Assembly: GCA_947504045.1 (NCBI GenBank)
Contig: CANNFY010000003.1
Coordinates: 124,001-188,000 of the forward strand
DNA from: an uncultured Maribacter sp.
GTDB lineage: Bacteria; Bacteroidota; Bacteroidia; Flavobacteriales; Flavobacteriaceae
DNA length: 64,000 nucleotides
Reading direction: 5' to 3'
In this document: piece after piece, positions 43,125 to 51,438 of the stretch
How the letters are laid out: the number at the start of each line of letters is the position of its first letter
Numbering within the stretch: position 1 is the stretch's first letter
The notes under the pieces: generated by a model
Seen by the model: only the letters and a program-made list of their open reading frames with translations
Told to the model about the DNA's origin: nothing
The model's database searches: none
Position numbers and translations under genes: made by a program

Positions 43125-44243
43125 ATGAAAGAAGATTATTACGATATATTAGGTGTAAGCAAAAATGCTACTGCTGCAGAAATAAAAAAAGCTTATCGAA
43201 AAAAAGCAATTCAGCACCATCCAGATAAAAACCCTGGAGACCCTAAAGCTGAAGAGTTGTTTAAAAAATCTGCAGAAGCATATGAAGTACTAAGTGATGC
43301 TGATAAAAAAGCAAGATATGATCAATTTGGTCATGCTGCTTTTGAAGGTGGTGCTGGCGGCGGCGGTTTTGGCGGCGGCATGAATATGGACGATATCTTT
43401 AGTCAATTTGGAGACATTTTTGGCGGCGGTGGTTTTGGTGGTTTTAGTGGTTTTGGCGGTGGCGGAGGCCAACGTAGAGTAAAGGGTAGTAACCTAAGAA
43501 TTCGAGTAAAACTTACTTTAGAAGAAGTAGCAAATGGTGTAGAAAAGAAAGTTAAAGTTCGTAGAAAAAAACAAGCAGAAGGGGTTACTTATAAAACCTG
43601 TGGAACTTGTGGAGGTCGTGGTCAAGTAACTAAAATACAAAACACTATTTTAGGAAGAATGCAAACTTCTGCGGCATGTAGTGCTTGTGGCGGTAGTGGG
43701 CAAATAATAGATAAAAAACCTAATGGGGCAGATGCTCAAGGTTTAAAAATTGAAGAAGAAACTGTTTCTATTGCTATTCCTGCAGGTGTAGAAGAAGGAA
43801 TGCAGTTAAAAGTAACCGGAAAAGGTAATGATGCTCCGGGAAATGGAGTGCCAGGAGATTTACTAGTAGCTATAGAAACTTTAGATCACGATACGTTAAA
43901 AAGAGAAGGCGATAACTTACACTATGATCTGTATATAAGCATTTCAGAGGCTGTATTAGGTACATCTAAAGAAATAGATGCTGTTGGTGGTCAAGTGCGA
44001 ATTAAGCTAGAAGCAGGTATACAATCTGGTAAAATTTTGCGCTTACGTGGTAAAGGAATATCTAGCATTAACGGGTATGGTAGTGGAGATCTTTTAGTAC
44101 ATGTAAATGTATGGACGCCAAAAGAACTTAATAAAGAACAAAAAGAGTTTTTTGAGCGTATGAGAGACAATGATAATTTTGAGCCTAAGCCAGAAAAATC
44201 AGATAAATCTTTTTTTGAAAAAGTAAAGGATATGTTCTCATAA
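43125..44243 (+). CDS. dnaJ: Chaperone DnaJ with reduced zinc domain
   Basis: 372 aa. J-domain with HPD at 32-34, Gly/Phe-rich region (about 74-116), then the central Cys domain, substrate-binding beta domains and dimerisation C-terminus. Only two CxxCxGxG repeats are present (Cys159/162 and Cys185/188) instead of the canonical four, leaving one rather than two zinc sites. As I recall, other flavobacterial DnaJ proteins share this, so it is probably a lineage trait. Co-transcribed with grpE (8-base gap). Stimulates DnaK ATPase and delivers unfolded clients. Confidence 0.95.
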   Translation: MKEDYYDILGVSKNATAAEIKKAYRKKAIQHHPDKNPGDPKAEELFKKSAEAYEVLSDADKKARYDQFGHAAFEGGAGGGGFGGGMNMDDIFSQFGDIFGGGGFGGFSGFGGGGGQRRVKGSNLRIRVKLTLEEVANGVEKKVKVRRKKQAEGVTYKTCGTCGGRGQVTKIQNTILGRMQTSAACSACGGSGQIIDKKPNGADAQGLKIEEETVSIAIPAGVEEGMQLKVTGKGNDAPGNGVPGDLLVAIETLDHDTLKREGDNLHYDLYISISEAVLGTSKEIDAVGGQVRIKLEAGIQSGKILRLRGKGISSINGYGSGDLLVHVNVWTPKELNKEQKEFFERMRDNDNFEPKPEKSDKSFFEKVKDMFS

Positions 44244-44274
44244 CTGCGTTTTATTAGGCTTAAATAAAAAAACG

Positions 44275-44282
44275 TATATTTG
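44275..44282 (+). promoter_or_regulatory. -7 promoter element just after dnaJ
   Basis: TATATTTG, exact TAnnTTTG match, 31 bases after the dnaJ stop. A terminator ends 93 bases later and no gene lies between, so it may drive a small RNA (see findings). Confidence 0.4.
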
Positions 44283-44285
44283 AGA

Positions 44286-44375
44286 TAATATTGATTTTGT
44301 CAATATTAATTTTCTTTTTCATAGCAATTTTTTTTCCCATCCTTGAATTTCTGTTAAGGGTGGGTTTCTTTTTTT
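44286..44375 (+). ncRNA. Candidate small RNA between dnaJ and the ABC operon
   Basis: Starts a few bases after the TATATTTG element. First hairpin TAATATTGA/TCAATATTA (44286-44294/44100s pair at 44300-44308) with a T-rich tail, then the intrinsic terminator CCCATCCTT/AAGGGTGGG and a T-run to 44375. About 90 nt, no coding frame. Could equally be the dnaJ 3' UTR with two terminators. Confidence 0.3.
44336..44375 (+). terminator. Rho-independent terminator downstream of dnaJ
   Basis: CCCATCCTT (44336-44344) pairs with AAGGGTGGG (44356-44364, one T-G pair), followed by TTTCTTTTTTT (44365-44375). Confidence 0.85.
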
Positions 44376-44460
44376 AGTATATGCTGTATTTTTTCTTCAA
44401 CTGAGAAAACTAAATTTTAACAAAAAATCATAAAAAAGAAAAGCTTTTAAAGCAATTCTA

Positions 44461-44468
44461 TATCTTTG
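44461..44468 (+). promoter_or_regulatory. -7 promoter element for the ABC-MscS-DUF6268-NtrC run
   Basis: TATCTTTG, exact TAnnTTTG match, 14 bases before the ATG at 44483. Confidence 0.55.
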
Positions 44469-44482
44469 ATAAAAAGGCATAC

Positions 44483-45418
44483 ATGAATAATATTTTGGTT
44501 ACTAAAGAGGTTACCAAACATTTTGGAAAACACATTGCTCTAAATAATGTTTCCTTAGAAATTCCTAGAAATAGTATTTACGGACTTCTTGGCCCAAATG
44601 GCGCAGGAAAAACAACCCTTATTCGTATTATAAACCAAATTACGTATCCAGATACAGGTAGTGTTTTTTTTGATGGCGAAAAATTAAAAGCAGAGCATAT
44701 TGCACAAATAGGGTATTTGCCAGAAGAAAGAGGACTGTATAAAAGTATGAAAGTTGGTGAGCAGGCTTTGTATTTAGCACAGCTAAAAGGATTATCCAAG
44801 GCAGATGCAAAAAAAAGACTTAAATTTTGGTTTGACCGACTAGAAATTGGTAATTGGTGGGATAAAAAAATACAGGAATTGTCTAAAGGTATGGCGCAAA
44901 AAATACAGTTTATAGTTACGGTATTGCATGAGCCTAAACTTCTTATTTTTGATGAGCCATTTAGCGGTTTTGATCCTATAAACGCTAATATTATAAAAGA
45001 AGAAATTTTAAAGCTAAAAGAAAAAGGTACGTCTATTATTTTTTCTACACATAGGATGGAGTCTGTTGAAGAATTATGCGAGTATATTGCTTTAATACAT
45101 AAATCTGAAAAAATATTAGACGGTAAATTAGTTGACATAAAAAATGCCTATAAGAATAATATATATAAAATAGGAATGCAAGCTCCGAACGGAGATGCTC
45201 TGCTAAAAGAATTGTCTAATAAGTTTACTATTAGTGCTTCTGAATATAATTTGTTAGAACAACAATTAGATTTTACAATGCAGTTTCCTAATAAAGAAAC
45301 TGGAACTATTTTAAGTTATTTATCTTCTAAAGGGAACATAAATAATTTTATAGAAACTATTCCTTCGGCAAATGAGATATTTATAAAAACAGTTCAAAGC
45401 AAAATTAATAATGAATAA
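44483..45418 (+). CDS. ABC transporter ATP-binding protein (NatA-like)
   Basis: 311 aa. Walker A GPNGAGKTT (about residues 35-43), signature LSKGMAQKIQFI (about 135-146), Walker B LLIFDEPFSGFD (about 154-165), H-loop THRMES (about 190-195). The C-terminal extension of about 90 residues is typical of NatA/ABC-2 type exporters. Its stop overlaps the start of the permease gene by 8 bases. With that permease it forms an exporter similar to the Na+ efflux pump NatAB; the real substrate is unknown. Confidence 0.92.
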   Translation: MNNILVTKEVTKHFGKHIALNNVSLEIPRNSIYGLLGPNGAGKTTLIRIINQITYPDTGSVFFDGEKLKAEHIAQIGYLPEERGLYKSMKVGEQALYLAQLKGLSKADAKKRLKFWFDRLEIGNWWDKKIQELSKGMAQKIQFIVTVLHEPKLLIFDEPFSGFDPINANIIKEEILKLKEKGTSIIFSTHRMESVEELCEYIALIHKSEKILDGKLVDIKNAYKNNIYKIGMQAPNGDALLKELSNKFTISASEYNLLEQQLDFTMQFPNKETGTILSYLSSKGNINNFIETIPSANEIFIKTVQSKINNE

Positions 45419-46739
45419 ACTGTTCTTAATTATTAAAAGAGAGTACATAGCAAAAGTTCGAAATAAATCTTTTGTTATTATGACGTTTTTAAGTCCTGTT
45501 CTAATGGTAGGTATGGTGGTGTTAATAGCCTACTTAACTAAAGTAAATGATAATGAGAAAAGTATAATATCGGTTTTAAATGAGAGCGATTACTTTTCAA
45601 ATGAGTTTTTAACAACAGAGGGTACTTCTTTTGTTCATTTTAATAATATTACCTTAGAACAAGCAAAAGATTCTACTTTAAATATGGGGTATACAGGACT
45701 ACTATATATTCCAAATGAAACTACTTTAGAACAAGTAACAGCAAGATCTTTTTTTTATAGTAAAAAATCGCCAAATTCAAGTTTAGTAGACCGTTTAGAG
45801 CTTGTTTTTCAAGAAAGATTGCGAGAAAGACGTTTGCAAAATTTAGGGGTTTCCACAAAAGATTTTTCAGCTTTAAAGGTTAATTACGAAATTAACACAG
45901 CTACTTTTAATGGTAAACAAAATTTAAAGGGAATTAATGAGATTAAGGCAGTAATAGGTGGGGCTTTTGGCTATCTTATAATGATGTTTATTATTATATA
46001 TGGTGGTTTTGTAATGCGTAGTGTTATTGAAGAGAAAACAAGTAGAATAATTGAAATAATTATATCTTCGGTTAAACCATTTCAATTAATGTTAGGTAAA
46101 ATTATAGGAACCTCTTTAGCAGGTATAACGCAATTTGTAATATGGGTTTTTGCAGGGTCTATTTTAATGTTAATAGCATTATATTTATTAGATATAGACC
46201 TCTCCGCTATGCAAAATGGAGCACAATTAGCCAGTAGTATAAATACTGCAGTGCCAACCGTAGACGAAACTATGCAAATATATGCGCAAGAGTTATTAGA
46301 TATTCCTTGGTTTACACTAATTTCTTTCTTTATTGTATATTTTCTTCTTGGTTATTTAATTTATAGTTCTATTTATGCAGCTATTGGAGCAGCAGTTGAT
46401 AATGAAACAGATACACAGCAATTTATATTTCCTATAATATTACCTTTAATGTTGGCTATTTATGTTGGGTTTTTCTCTGTTTTTAGTAATCCACACGGAC
46501 CTATTGCTGTTGGTTTTTCAATTTTTCCATTAACATCACCTATTGTTATGTTAATGCGTTTGCCAAGTGGAATAGGAGAAGGTGGTGTGCCTTTGTGGCA
46601 ACTTACAACCTCTATATTACTATTAATAGTAACTTTTATTGGCATTGTTTGGCTAGCTTCCAGAATTTACAGAGTAGGTATTTTAATGTATGGAAAAAAA
46701 CCAACTTATAAAGAAATATTTAAATGGTTAAAATATTAA
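45411..46739 (+). CDS. ABC-2 type permease (NatB-like)
   Basis: 442 aa with six membrane helices. One near residues 20-42, then a large periplasmic domain (about 45-180), then five helices between about 182 and 425. The stretch EKTSRIIEIIISSVKPFQLMLGKIIG (about 206-231) is the conserved ABC2_membrane_3 coupling helix. The start overlaps the ATPase gene (8 bases), so the subunits are translated together. Forms the transport channel with the NatA-like ATPase. Confidence 0.9.
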   Translation: MNKLFLIIKREYIAKVRNKSFVIMTFLSPVLMVGMVVLIAYLTKVNDNEKSIISVLNESDYFSNEFLTTEGTSFVHFNNITLEQAKDSTLNMGYTGLLYIPNETTLEQVTARSFFYSKKSPNSSLVDRLELVFQERLRERRLQNLGVSTKDFSALKVNYEINTATFNGKQNLKGINEIKAVIGGAFGYLIMMFIIIYGGFVMRSVIEEKTSRIIEIIISSVKPFQLMLGKIIGTSLAGITQFVIWVFAGSILMLIALYLLDIDLSAMQNGAQLASSINTAVPTVDETMQIYAQELLDIPWFTLISFFIVYFLLGYLIYSSIYAAIGAAVDNETDTQQFIFPIILPLMLAIYVGFFSVFSNPHGPIAVGFSIFPLTSPIVMLMRLPSGIGEGGVPLWQLTTSILLLIVTFIGIVWLASRIYRVGILMYGKKPTYKEIFKWLKY

Positions 46740-46740
46740 T

Positions 46741-47589
46741 ATGAAGGAGGTGAAAAATATTTTTAGCAGTATAAAAGAATTTTTAGCAGTAGAAATTTAT
46801 TCTAGCGAGAGCGGGCATATTACAATAAGTACATTGTTAACAATTGTAGTTGCTATAATTATTGTAACCTACTTACTTAAATTAATTCATAAACTAGTAA
46901 CGGTAAAGCTGCCAGAAGAAGACCAAAATAAGTTTCAGAGTATTTTTGGGTTCTTAAAATACCTTTTTTATATAATGGTAGTGCTTTCCATTTTACATGC
47001 ATCAGGTATTAACTTAACAGTATTGTTAACAGCCTCTGCTGCATTATTTGTAGGTTTGGGTTTTGCCTTACAATACTTGTTTCAAGATATTATTTCTGGA
47101 ATTTTAATTATTTTGGATCAATCTTTGCATGTAGGTGATATAATTGAAGTAGAAAATAAGGTCGGGCGTGTTTTTGAAATTAGATTACGAACTACAAGAG
47201 CTTTAACAAGAGATGATAAAGTAATTGTAATTCCTAACCATAAATTTTTAACAGATAGTATATATAACTATACCCAAAACCATAAAACAACAAGAGAAAT
47301 GGTAAAGGTAGGTGTAGCTTATGGTAGCGATGTGGATTTGGTTACTAAACTTTTATTAGAAGTAGTTGCAGAAGAAAAAGCATTACTAAATAGTCCAAAA
47401 CCATTTGTACAGTTTGAAGATTTTGGTGATAGCGCATTATTATTTTCTGTTCATTTTTATATAAGAGATAGTTTTAATGCACCAGGACTAAAAAGTAAAG
47501 TTCGTTATAGAATTAATGCCAAATTTAACGAGCATAAAATTAGTATTCCTTTTCCGCAAAGAGATGTTCATATTATAACTAAGAACTAA
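46741..47589 (+). CDS. MscS-family mechanosensitive channel (second copy)
   Basis: 282 aa. Three membrane helices (about 25-45, 72-92, 98-122), with TM3 LTASAALFVGLGFALQYLFQDIISGILIILDQSLHVGDII, then the beta domain (VIPNHKFLTDSIYNYTQ) and the cage domain ending in PFPQRDVHI. Only 1 base separates it from the permease gene, so it is in the same operon. It is similar in fold but not in sequence detail to the 30682 channel. Opens on membrane tension. Confidence 0.92.
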   Translation: MKEVKNIFSSIKEFLAVEIYSSESGHITISTLLTIVVAIIIVTYLLKLIHKLVTVKLPEEDQNKFQSIFGFLKYLFYIMVVLSILHASGINLTVLLTASAALFVGLGFALQYLFQDIISGILIILDQSLHVGDIIEVENKVGRVFEIRLRTTRALTRDDKVIVIPNHKFLTDSIYNYTQNHKTTREMVKVGVAYGSDVDLVTKLLLEVVAEEKALLNSPKPFVQFEDFGDSALLFSVHFYIRDSFNAPGLKSKVRYRINAKFNEHKISIPFPQRDVHIITKN

Positions 47590-47628
47590 AATAATAACTT
47601 GTTGTAGTTAGGTAAATTAGTATGTTAT

Positions 47629-48492
47629 ATGAATAATTATTTTTTTATTTTTTTTATTTTTTCTTTTATAGGAAGCTCACAAACACCAGATGTTTTTAGA
47701 GTAGAGTATATGCTATTACCAAAAACTAAGATTGGAAATAAAACATCAAGAATTAAATTAGTAGGTAATGTTCCTGTAAAGGTTTTTAATGATGATATTC
47801 TTGTTTTAGGTGCAGAATACAATCAATATGACTATGAAGTGGTATCAACCTTAACAGTAGAAGCACAAGAAGCTCTGGCTAAATTTTATGTTATAGATTT
47901 AAATATCGGATACGTATATAACTGGAAAGAAGATTGGAAAATTATAGGTTTAATTACACCAAGATGGGCATCAAATTTTTCGGTAGAGTTTGACGAGAAA
48001 GATTTTAAAATTAATGCTACAGTAGGGGCTTTTAAAGATAAAAAGAATGTAGATAAGCCATATAGATTAGTGTTGGGTTTGTCTTACAATCATACATCAT
48101 CTATAAAGGTGCCTTTGCCTTTTTTGTATTACGAAAAAAGATTTCATAAAAATTGGTCGTATACTTTAGGAGTACCAAAAACAGGGTTAAAATACTTTAC
48201 AAAAAAGAATCATTTTTTTCAGACAGAATTAATACTAGACGGTTATTATGTTAATATTCAAAATGATATTTTGTTAGATGACAATAGTACCTCTACAGAT
48301 GTTTCATCAACCTCGCTTTTAGCTACTATTGGATATCAATATAAGTTTACTAAAGATATTTCTATTTATCTTATGGGCGGACATAGTATAATACAAAATG
48401 GTACGTTAAGAGATACAGATAGGAATAGTATTTTTATATTAAATAATAAGCCAGGCTTATATTTTAGAACAGGAATAAGAATAGGAATTTAA
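47629..48492 (+). CDS. DUF6268-type outer-membrane beta-barrel protein
   Basis: 287 aa. Signal peptide 1-17, then alternating beta strands with many aromatic girdle residues, ending GLYFRTGIRIGI, a beta-barrel C-terminus. I assign it to the DUF6268 family of Bacteroidetes barrels from the overall pattern; no function is known. It sits in the same co-oriented run as the ABC exporter, MscS channel and NtrC regulator (39 bases after the channel, 9 before the regulator). Confidence 0.7.
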   Translation: MNNYFFIFFIFSFIGSSQTPDVFRVEYMLLPKTKIGNKTSRIKLVGNVPVKVFNDDILVLGAEYNQYDYEVVSTLTVEAQEALAKFYVIDLNIGYVYNWKEDWKIIGLITPRWASNFSVEFDEKDFKINATVGAFKDKKNVDKPYRLVLGLSYNHTSSIKVPLPFLYYEKRFHKNWSYTLGVPKTGLKYFTKKNHFFQTELILDGYYVNIQNDILLDDNSTSTDVSSTSLLATIGYQYKFTKDISIYLMGGHSIIQNGTLRDTDRNSIFILNNKPGLYFRTGIRIGI

Positions 48493-48501
48493 ATAAAGCA
48501 T

Positions 48502-49665
48502 ATGTCAAGAATATTAGTAATAGAAGACGAATCTTCCATTAGAAGAGTATTGGTAAAGATATTATCAGAAGAAAACGATGCGTATATTGTAGAGGAAGCA
48601 GAAGATGGTCTACGAGGAATAGAAACGATTAAAAATAAAGATTACGACCTTGTGCTTTGCGATATTAAAATGCCAAAAATAGACGGTGTTGAGGTTCTTG
48701 AAGCTGCTAAAAAAATAAAGCCAGAAATTCCTTTTATTATGATATCCGGACACGGAGACCTAGATACTGCTGTTAATACTATGCGTTTGGGTGCTTTTGA
48801 TTATATATCTAAACCGCCAGATTTAAATAGGCTACTTACCACTGTGCGTAATGCTTTAGACCGTAAAGAACTGGTGGTAGAAAATAAAAAGCTAAAGAAA
48901 AAGGTAAGTAAAAATTACCAAATGATAGGCGAGAGTAGCGAAATAGCTGCTATTAAAGAAATAATAGAAAAAGTTGCACCAACAGATGCTAGAGTTTTAA
49001 TAACAGGGTCTAACGGTACGGGTAAAGAGCTAGTGGCACATTGGATACATGAAAAAAGCCCAAGAAGTTCTGCACCATTTATAGAGGTAAATTGCGCTGC
49101 AATACCATCAGAATTAATAGAGAGCGAATTATTTGGGCACGTAAAAGGGGCCTTTACATCTGCAGTAAAAGATAGAGCAGGTAAATTTGAAGCAGCAAAT
49201 AAGGGAACAATTTTTTTAGATGAAATTGGAGATATGAGTTTGTCTGCTCAAGCAAAAGTATTAAGAGCTTTACAAGAAAGTAAAATATCTAGAGTAGGTA
49301 CAGATAAAGATATTAAGGTAGATGTAAGAGTAGTAGCAGCAACAAATAAAGATTTAAAAAAGGAAATATTAGAAGGTAATTTTAGAGAAGATTTATACCA
49401 TAGGCTTGCAGTAATTCTTATAAAAGTACCAGCGTTAAATAACCGTAGAGATGATATTCCTTTGTTAATCTCTCATTTTGTTAAAAAAATAGCAGCAGAG
49501 CAAGGTATAGCAGAAAAAGTGTTTTCTGAAAAAGCCATAAACTTATTAAAAAGTTACGATTGGACTGGTAATATTAGAGAACTACGTAATGTTGTAGAAC
49601 GTTTAATTATTCTAGGTGGTAACGAGGTTACAGAGGAAGATGTAAAGTTGTTTGCAAGTAAGTAA
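48502..49665 (+). CDS. Sigma-54-activator response regulator lacking the HTH domain
   Basis: 387 aa. Receiver domain 1-120 with phospho-acceptor Asp54 (LVLCDIKMP) and Lys104. AAA+ domain about 140-375: Walker A GSNGTGKE (169-176), GAFTSA loop (216-221, the sigma-54-contacting GAFTGA with Gly to Ser), Walker B FLDEIG. It ends 11 residues after the GNIRELRNVVERL helix, with no Fis-type HTH. It should remodel sigma-54 RNA polymerase but lacks its own DNA anchor. No histidine kinase is adjacent. Last gene of the run. Confidence 0.93.
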   Translation: MSRILVIEDESSIRRVLVKILSEENDAYIVEEAEDGLRGIETIKNKDYDLVLCDIKMPKIDGVEVLEAAKKIKPEIPFIMISGHGDLDTAVNTMRLGAFDYISKPPDLNRLLTTVRNALDRKELVVENKKLKKKVSKNYQMIGESSEIAAIKEIIEKVAPTDARVLITGSNGTGKELVAHWIHEKSPRSSAPFIEVNCAAIPSELIESELFGHVKGAFTSAVKDRAGKFEAANKGTIFLDEIGDMSLSAQAKVLRALQESKISRVGTDKDIKVDVRVVAATNKDLKKEILEGNFREDLYHRLAVILIKVPALNNRRDDIPLLISHFVKKIAAEQGIAEKVFSEKAINLLKSYDWTGNIRELRNVVERLIILGGNEVTEEDVKLFASK

Positions 49666-49671
49666 TTTATT

Positions 49672-50355
49672 TTAATTGCAACTTTTTAATTGCTCTATAG
49701 CACTTGCTGTAATTTCTTTGGTACGCAAATTATAATACTTTTTGCCTTCCGATAAATTGGGCTTAAGTAGCTGTTGTTCGCAATGCTCAAATATTTGAGT
49801 AGCATAGTTTAATGCTTTTTTGCAATCTACTGTTTCTACTATTTTTTGTAACGATTTTTCGTAAGCAAATAAAGTAGAATCAATTTTTTGTTCTAAATAA
49901 ATACCCTTAGGAGCTGCTACCGATTTTTTTTGCTCGCTACCTACAGTATTCATTGCTAAAACATCACTAGCATAATTGCTATTATGTAGTTCATGTTTTT
50001 GTAAAGCCTCTAAACTTCCATTTGTTTTTTCTAAAGAGCGGTTTAATAAAATTTTAGTACTTCTTAAAGTTGTTGCTTTTGTGGCTAAAACTAAATCTTT
50101 AAAACTTTCTTTTAGGTTAGTTTCTGCATAATCACAACCACAATTACTTAGTTGTTCTTTAGTTTTTTCTATAGCTTTTAGGGCTTTGTAAGCGTGGTAG
50201 CGTGCAATGTTAATATCATTTACATCAATAGCCTTTTGCGTTTCTGTTTTAACATAACCTATGTTAGAACCTGCGTATTCACAAGCTTTATTAAGCTCAA
50301 AAGAAGAGAATAAAACAAGCAAAGTAGTAAGTAGAATAAAGTAAAAATACTTCAT
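49672..50355 (-). CDS. Secreted helical hypothetical protein with cysteines
   Basis: 227 aa. Signal peptide 1-21. The mature part is helical and holds at least six Cys, including CGC (about 72-74) and single Cys at about 25, 177 and 193, so disulfides in the periplasm are likely. Two helical repeats with similar shape occur (ARYHAYKALKAIEKTKEQL and KALNYATQIFEHCEQQL). Family not recognised, but the pattern is familiar from Flavobacteriaceae. Convergent with the sigma-54 activator with 6 bases between the stop codons. Confidence 0.68.
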   Translation of the reverse strand: MKYFYFILLTTLLVLFSSFELNKACEYAGSNIGYVKTETQKAIDVNDINIARYHAYKALKAIEKTKEQLSNCGCDYAETNLKESFKDLVLATKATTLRSTKILLNRSLEKTNGSLEALQKHELHNSNYASDVLAMNTVGSEQKKSVAAPKGIYLEQKIDSTLFAYEKSLQKIVETVDCKKALNYATQIFEHCEQQLLKPNLSEGKKYYNLRTKEITASAIEQLKSCN

Positions 50356-50556
50356 ATTAGAATAAATATTAAATGTAAAATTTGGGTTATTACAATGTAA
50401 ATGTACATATACTTAGCACATTACAAATAGATTTTCGATAGAATGCAAATTAATACCGTTATTCCTGATAAAAGGAATCTATTAACAGATAAAAGACTAA
50501 TTAAAACAACATTTTTTTACCTTTAAGAAAATTATAAACCTATTTAAGTTAATTAT

Positions 50557-51438
50557 ATGCGTAAAATAAATTCGGAAACATATTTAGCAAAAAGTACAGT
50601 TGCAATAAAAACACTACCAACACTAGAGAATTTTAATGTTACGGATAAAGAATTAAAAAAAGATTTAAAATCTATAAGAAAAGATTTAGGAGAGCTACAA
50701 GATGTTTTTTATGCTCATGATAAATATAGCGTATTAATTTGTCTACAAGGAATGGATACTTCTGGAAAAGATAGTTTAATTAGAGAAGTATTTAAAGACT
50801 TTAATGTAAGTGGGGTAGAAGTACATAGTTTTAAAGTACCTACAGATTTAGAGCGTAGTCATAATTATTTATGGAGACACTATATAGCGTTACCCGCAAA
50901 AGGTACATTTGGAGTGTTTAATAGAACTCATTATGAAAATGTTTTGGTGACAAGGGTGCATCCAGAATATATTTTAGGAGAACATATACCTGGAATACAT
51001 TCTGTAAAAGATATTGATCAAGAATTTTGGAACAAGCGGTTTAGGCAAATTAATGATTTTGAAAAAAACCTAGCAGAAAATGGGACTATAATTTTTAAAT
51101 TTTTTTTAAACCTTTCAAAAGAAGAACAAAGGCAAAGACTTTTACGAAGACTAGCAATAAAAGAAAAACACTGGAAATTTTCTCCTGGAGATTTAAAAGA
51201 GAGAAAATTATGGGAAACATATCAAAATTGCTATCAAGAGGCAATACAAAATACCACCAAAGAACATGCGCCATGGTATATAATTCCGGCAGATAATAAA
51301 AAAGGAGCAAGAGTAATTGTGGCAAGTATATTATTACAAGAGTTAAAAAAATACAAAGATGTGGTAGAGCCTGCTTTAGATGATAAAATTATGGCTAATT
51401 TAGACAATTATGAAAATCAATTAAAAAATGAAAAATAA
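50557..51438 (+). CDS. Polyphosphate kinase 2 family protein
   Basis: 293 aa. PPK2 fold: Walker-A-like GMDTSGKDS (about residues 68-76), TDLERSHNYLWRHYIALPAKGTFGVFNRTHYENVLVTRVHP (about 94-134) and the lid region LSKEEQRQRLLRRL. These enzymes transfer phosphate between polyphosphate and nucleotides (AMP, ADP or GDP); the subclass cannot be set from sequence alone. Its end overlaps the M28 peptidase start by 11 bases. Cytoplasmic. Confidence 0.93.
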   Translation: MRKINSETYLAKSTVAIKTLPTLENFNVTDKELKKDLKSIRKDLGELQDVFYAHDKYSVLICLQGMDTSGKDSLIREVFKDFNVSGVEVHSFKVPTDLERSHNYLWRHYIALPAKGTFGVFNRTHYENVLVTRVHPEYILGEHIPGIHSVKDIDQEFWNKRFRQINDFEKNLAENGTIIFKFFLNLSKEEQRQRLLRRLAIKEKHWKFSPGDLKERKLWETYQNCYQEAIQNTTKEHAPWYIIPADNKKGARVIVASILLQELKKYKDVVEPALDDKIMANLDNYENQLKNEK

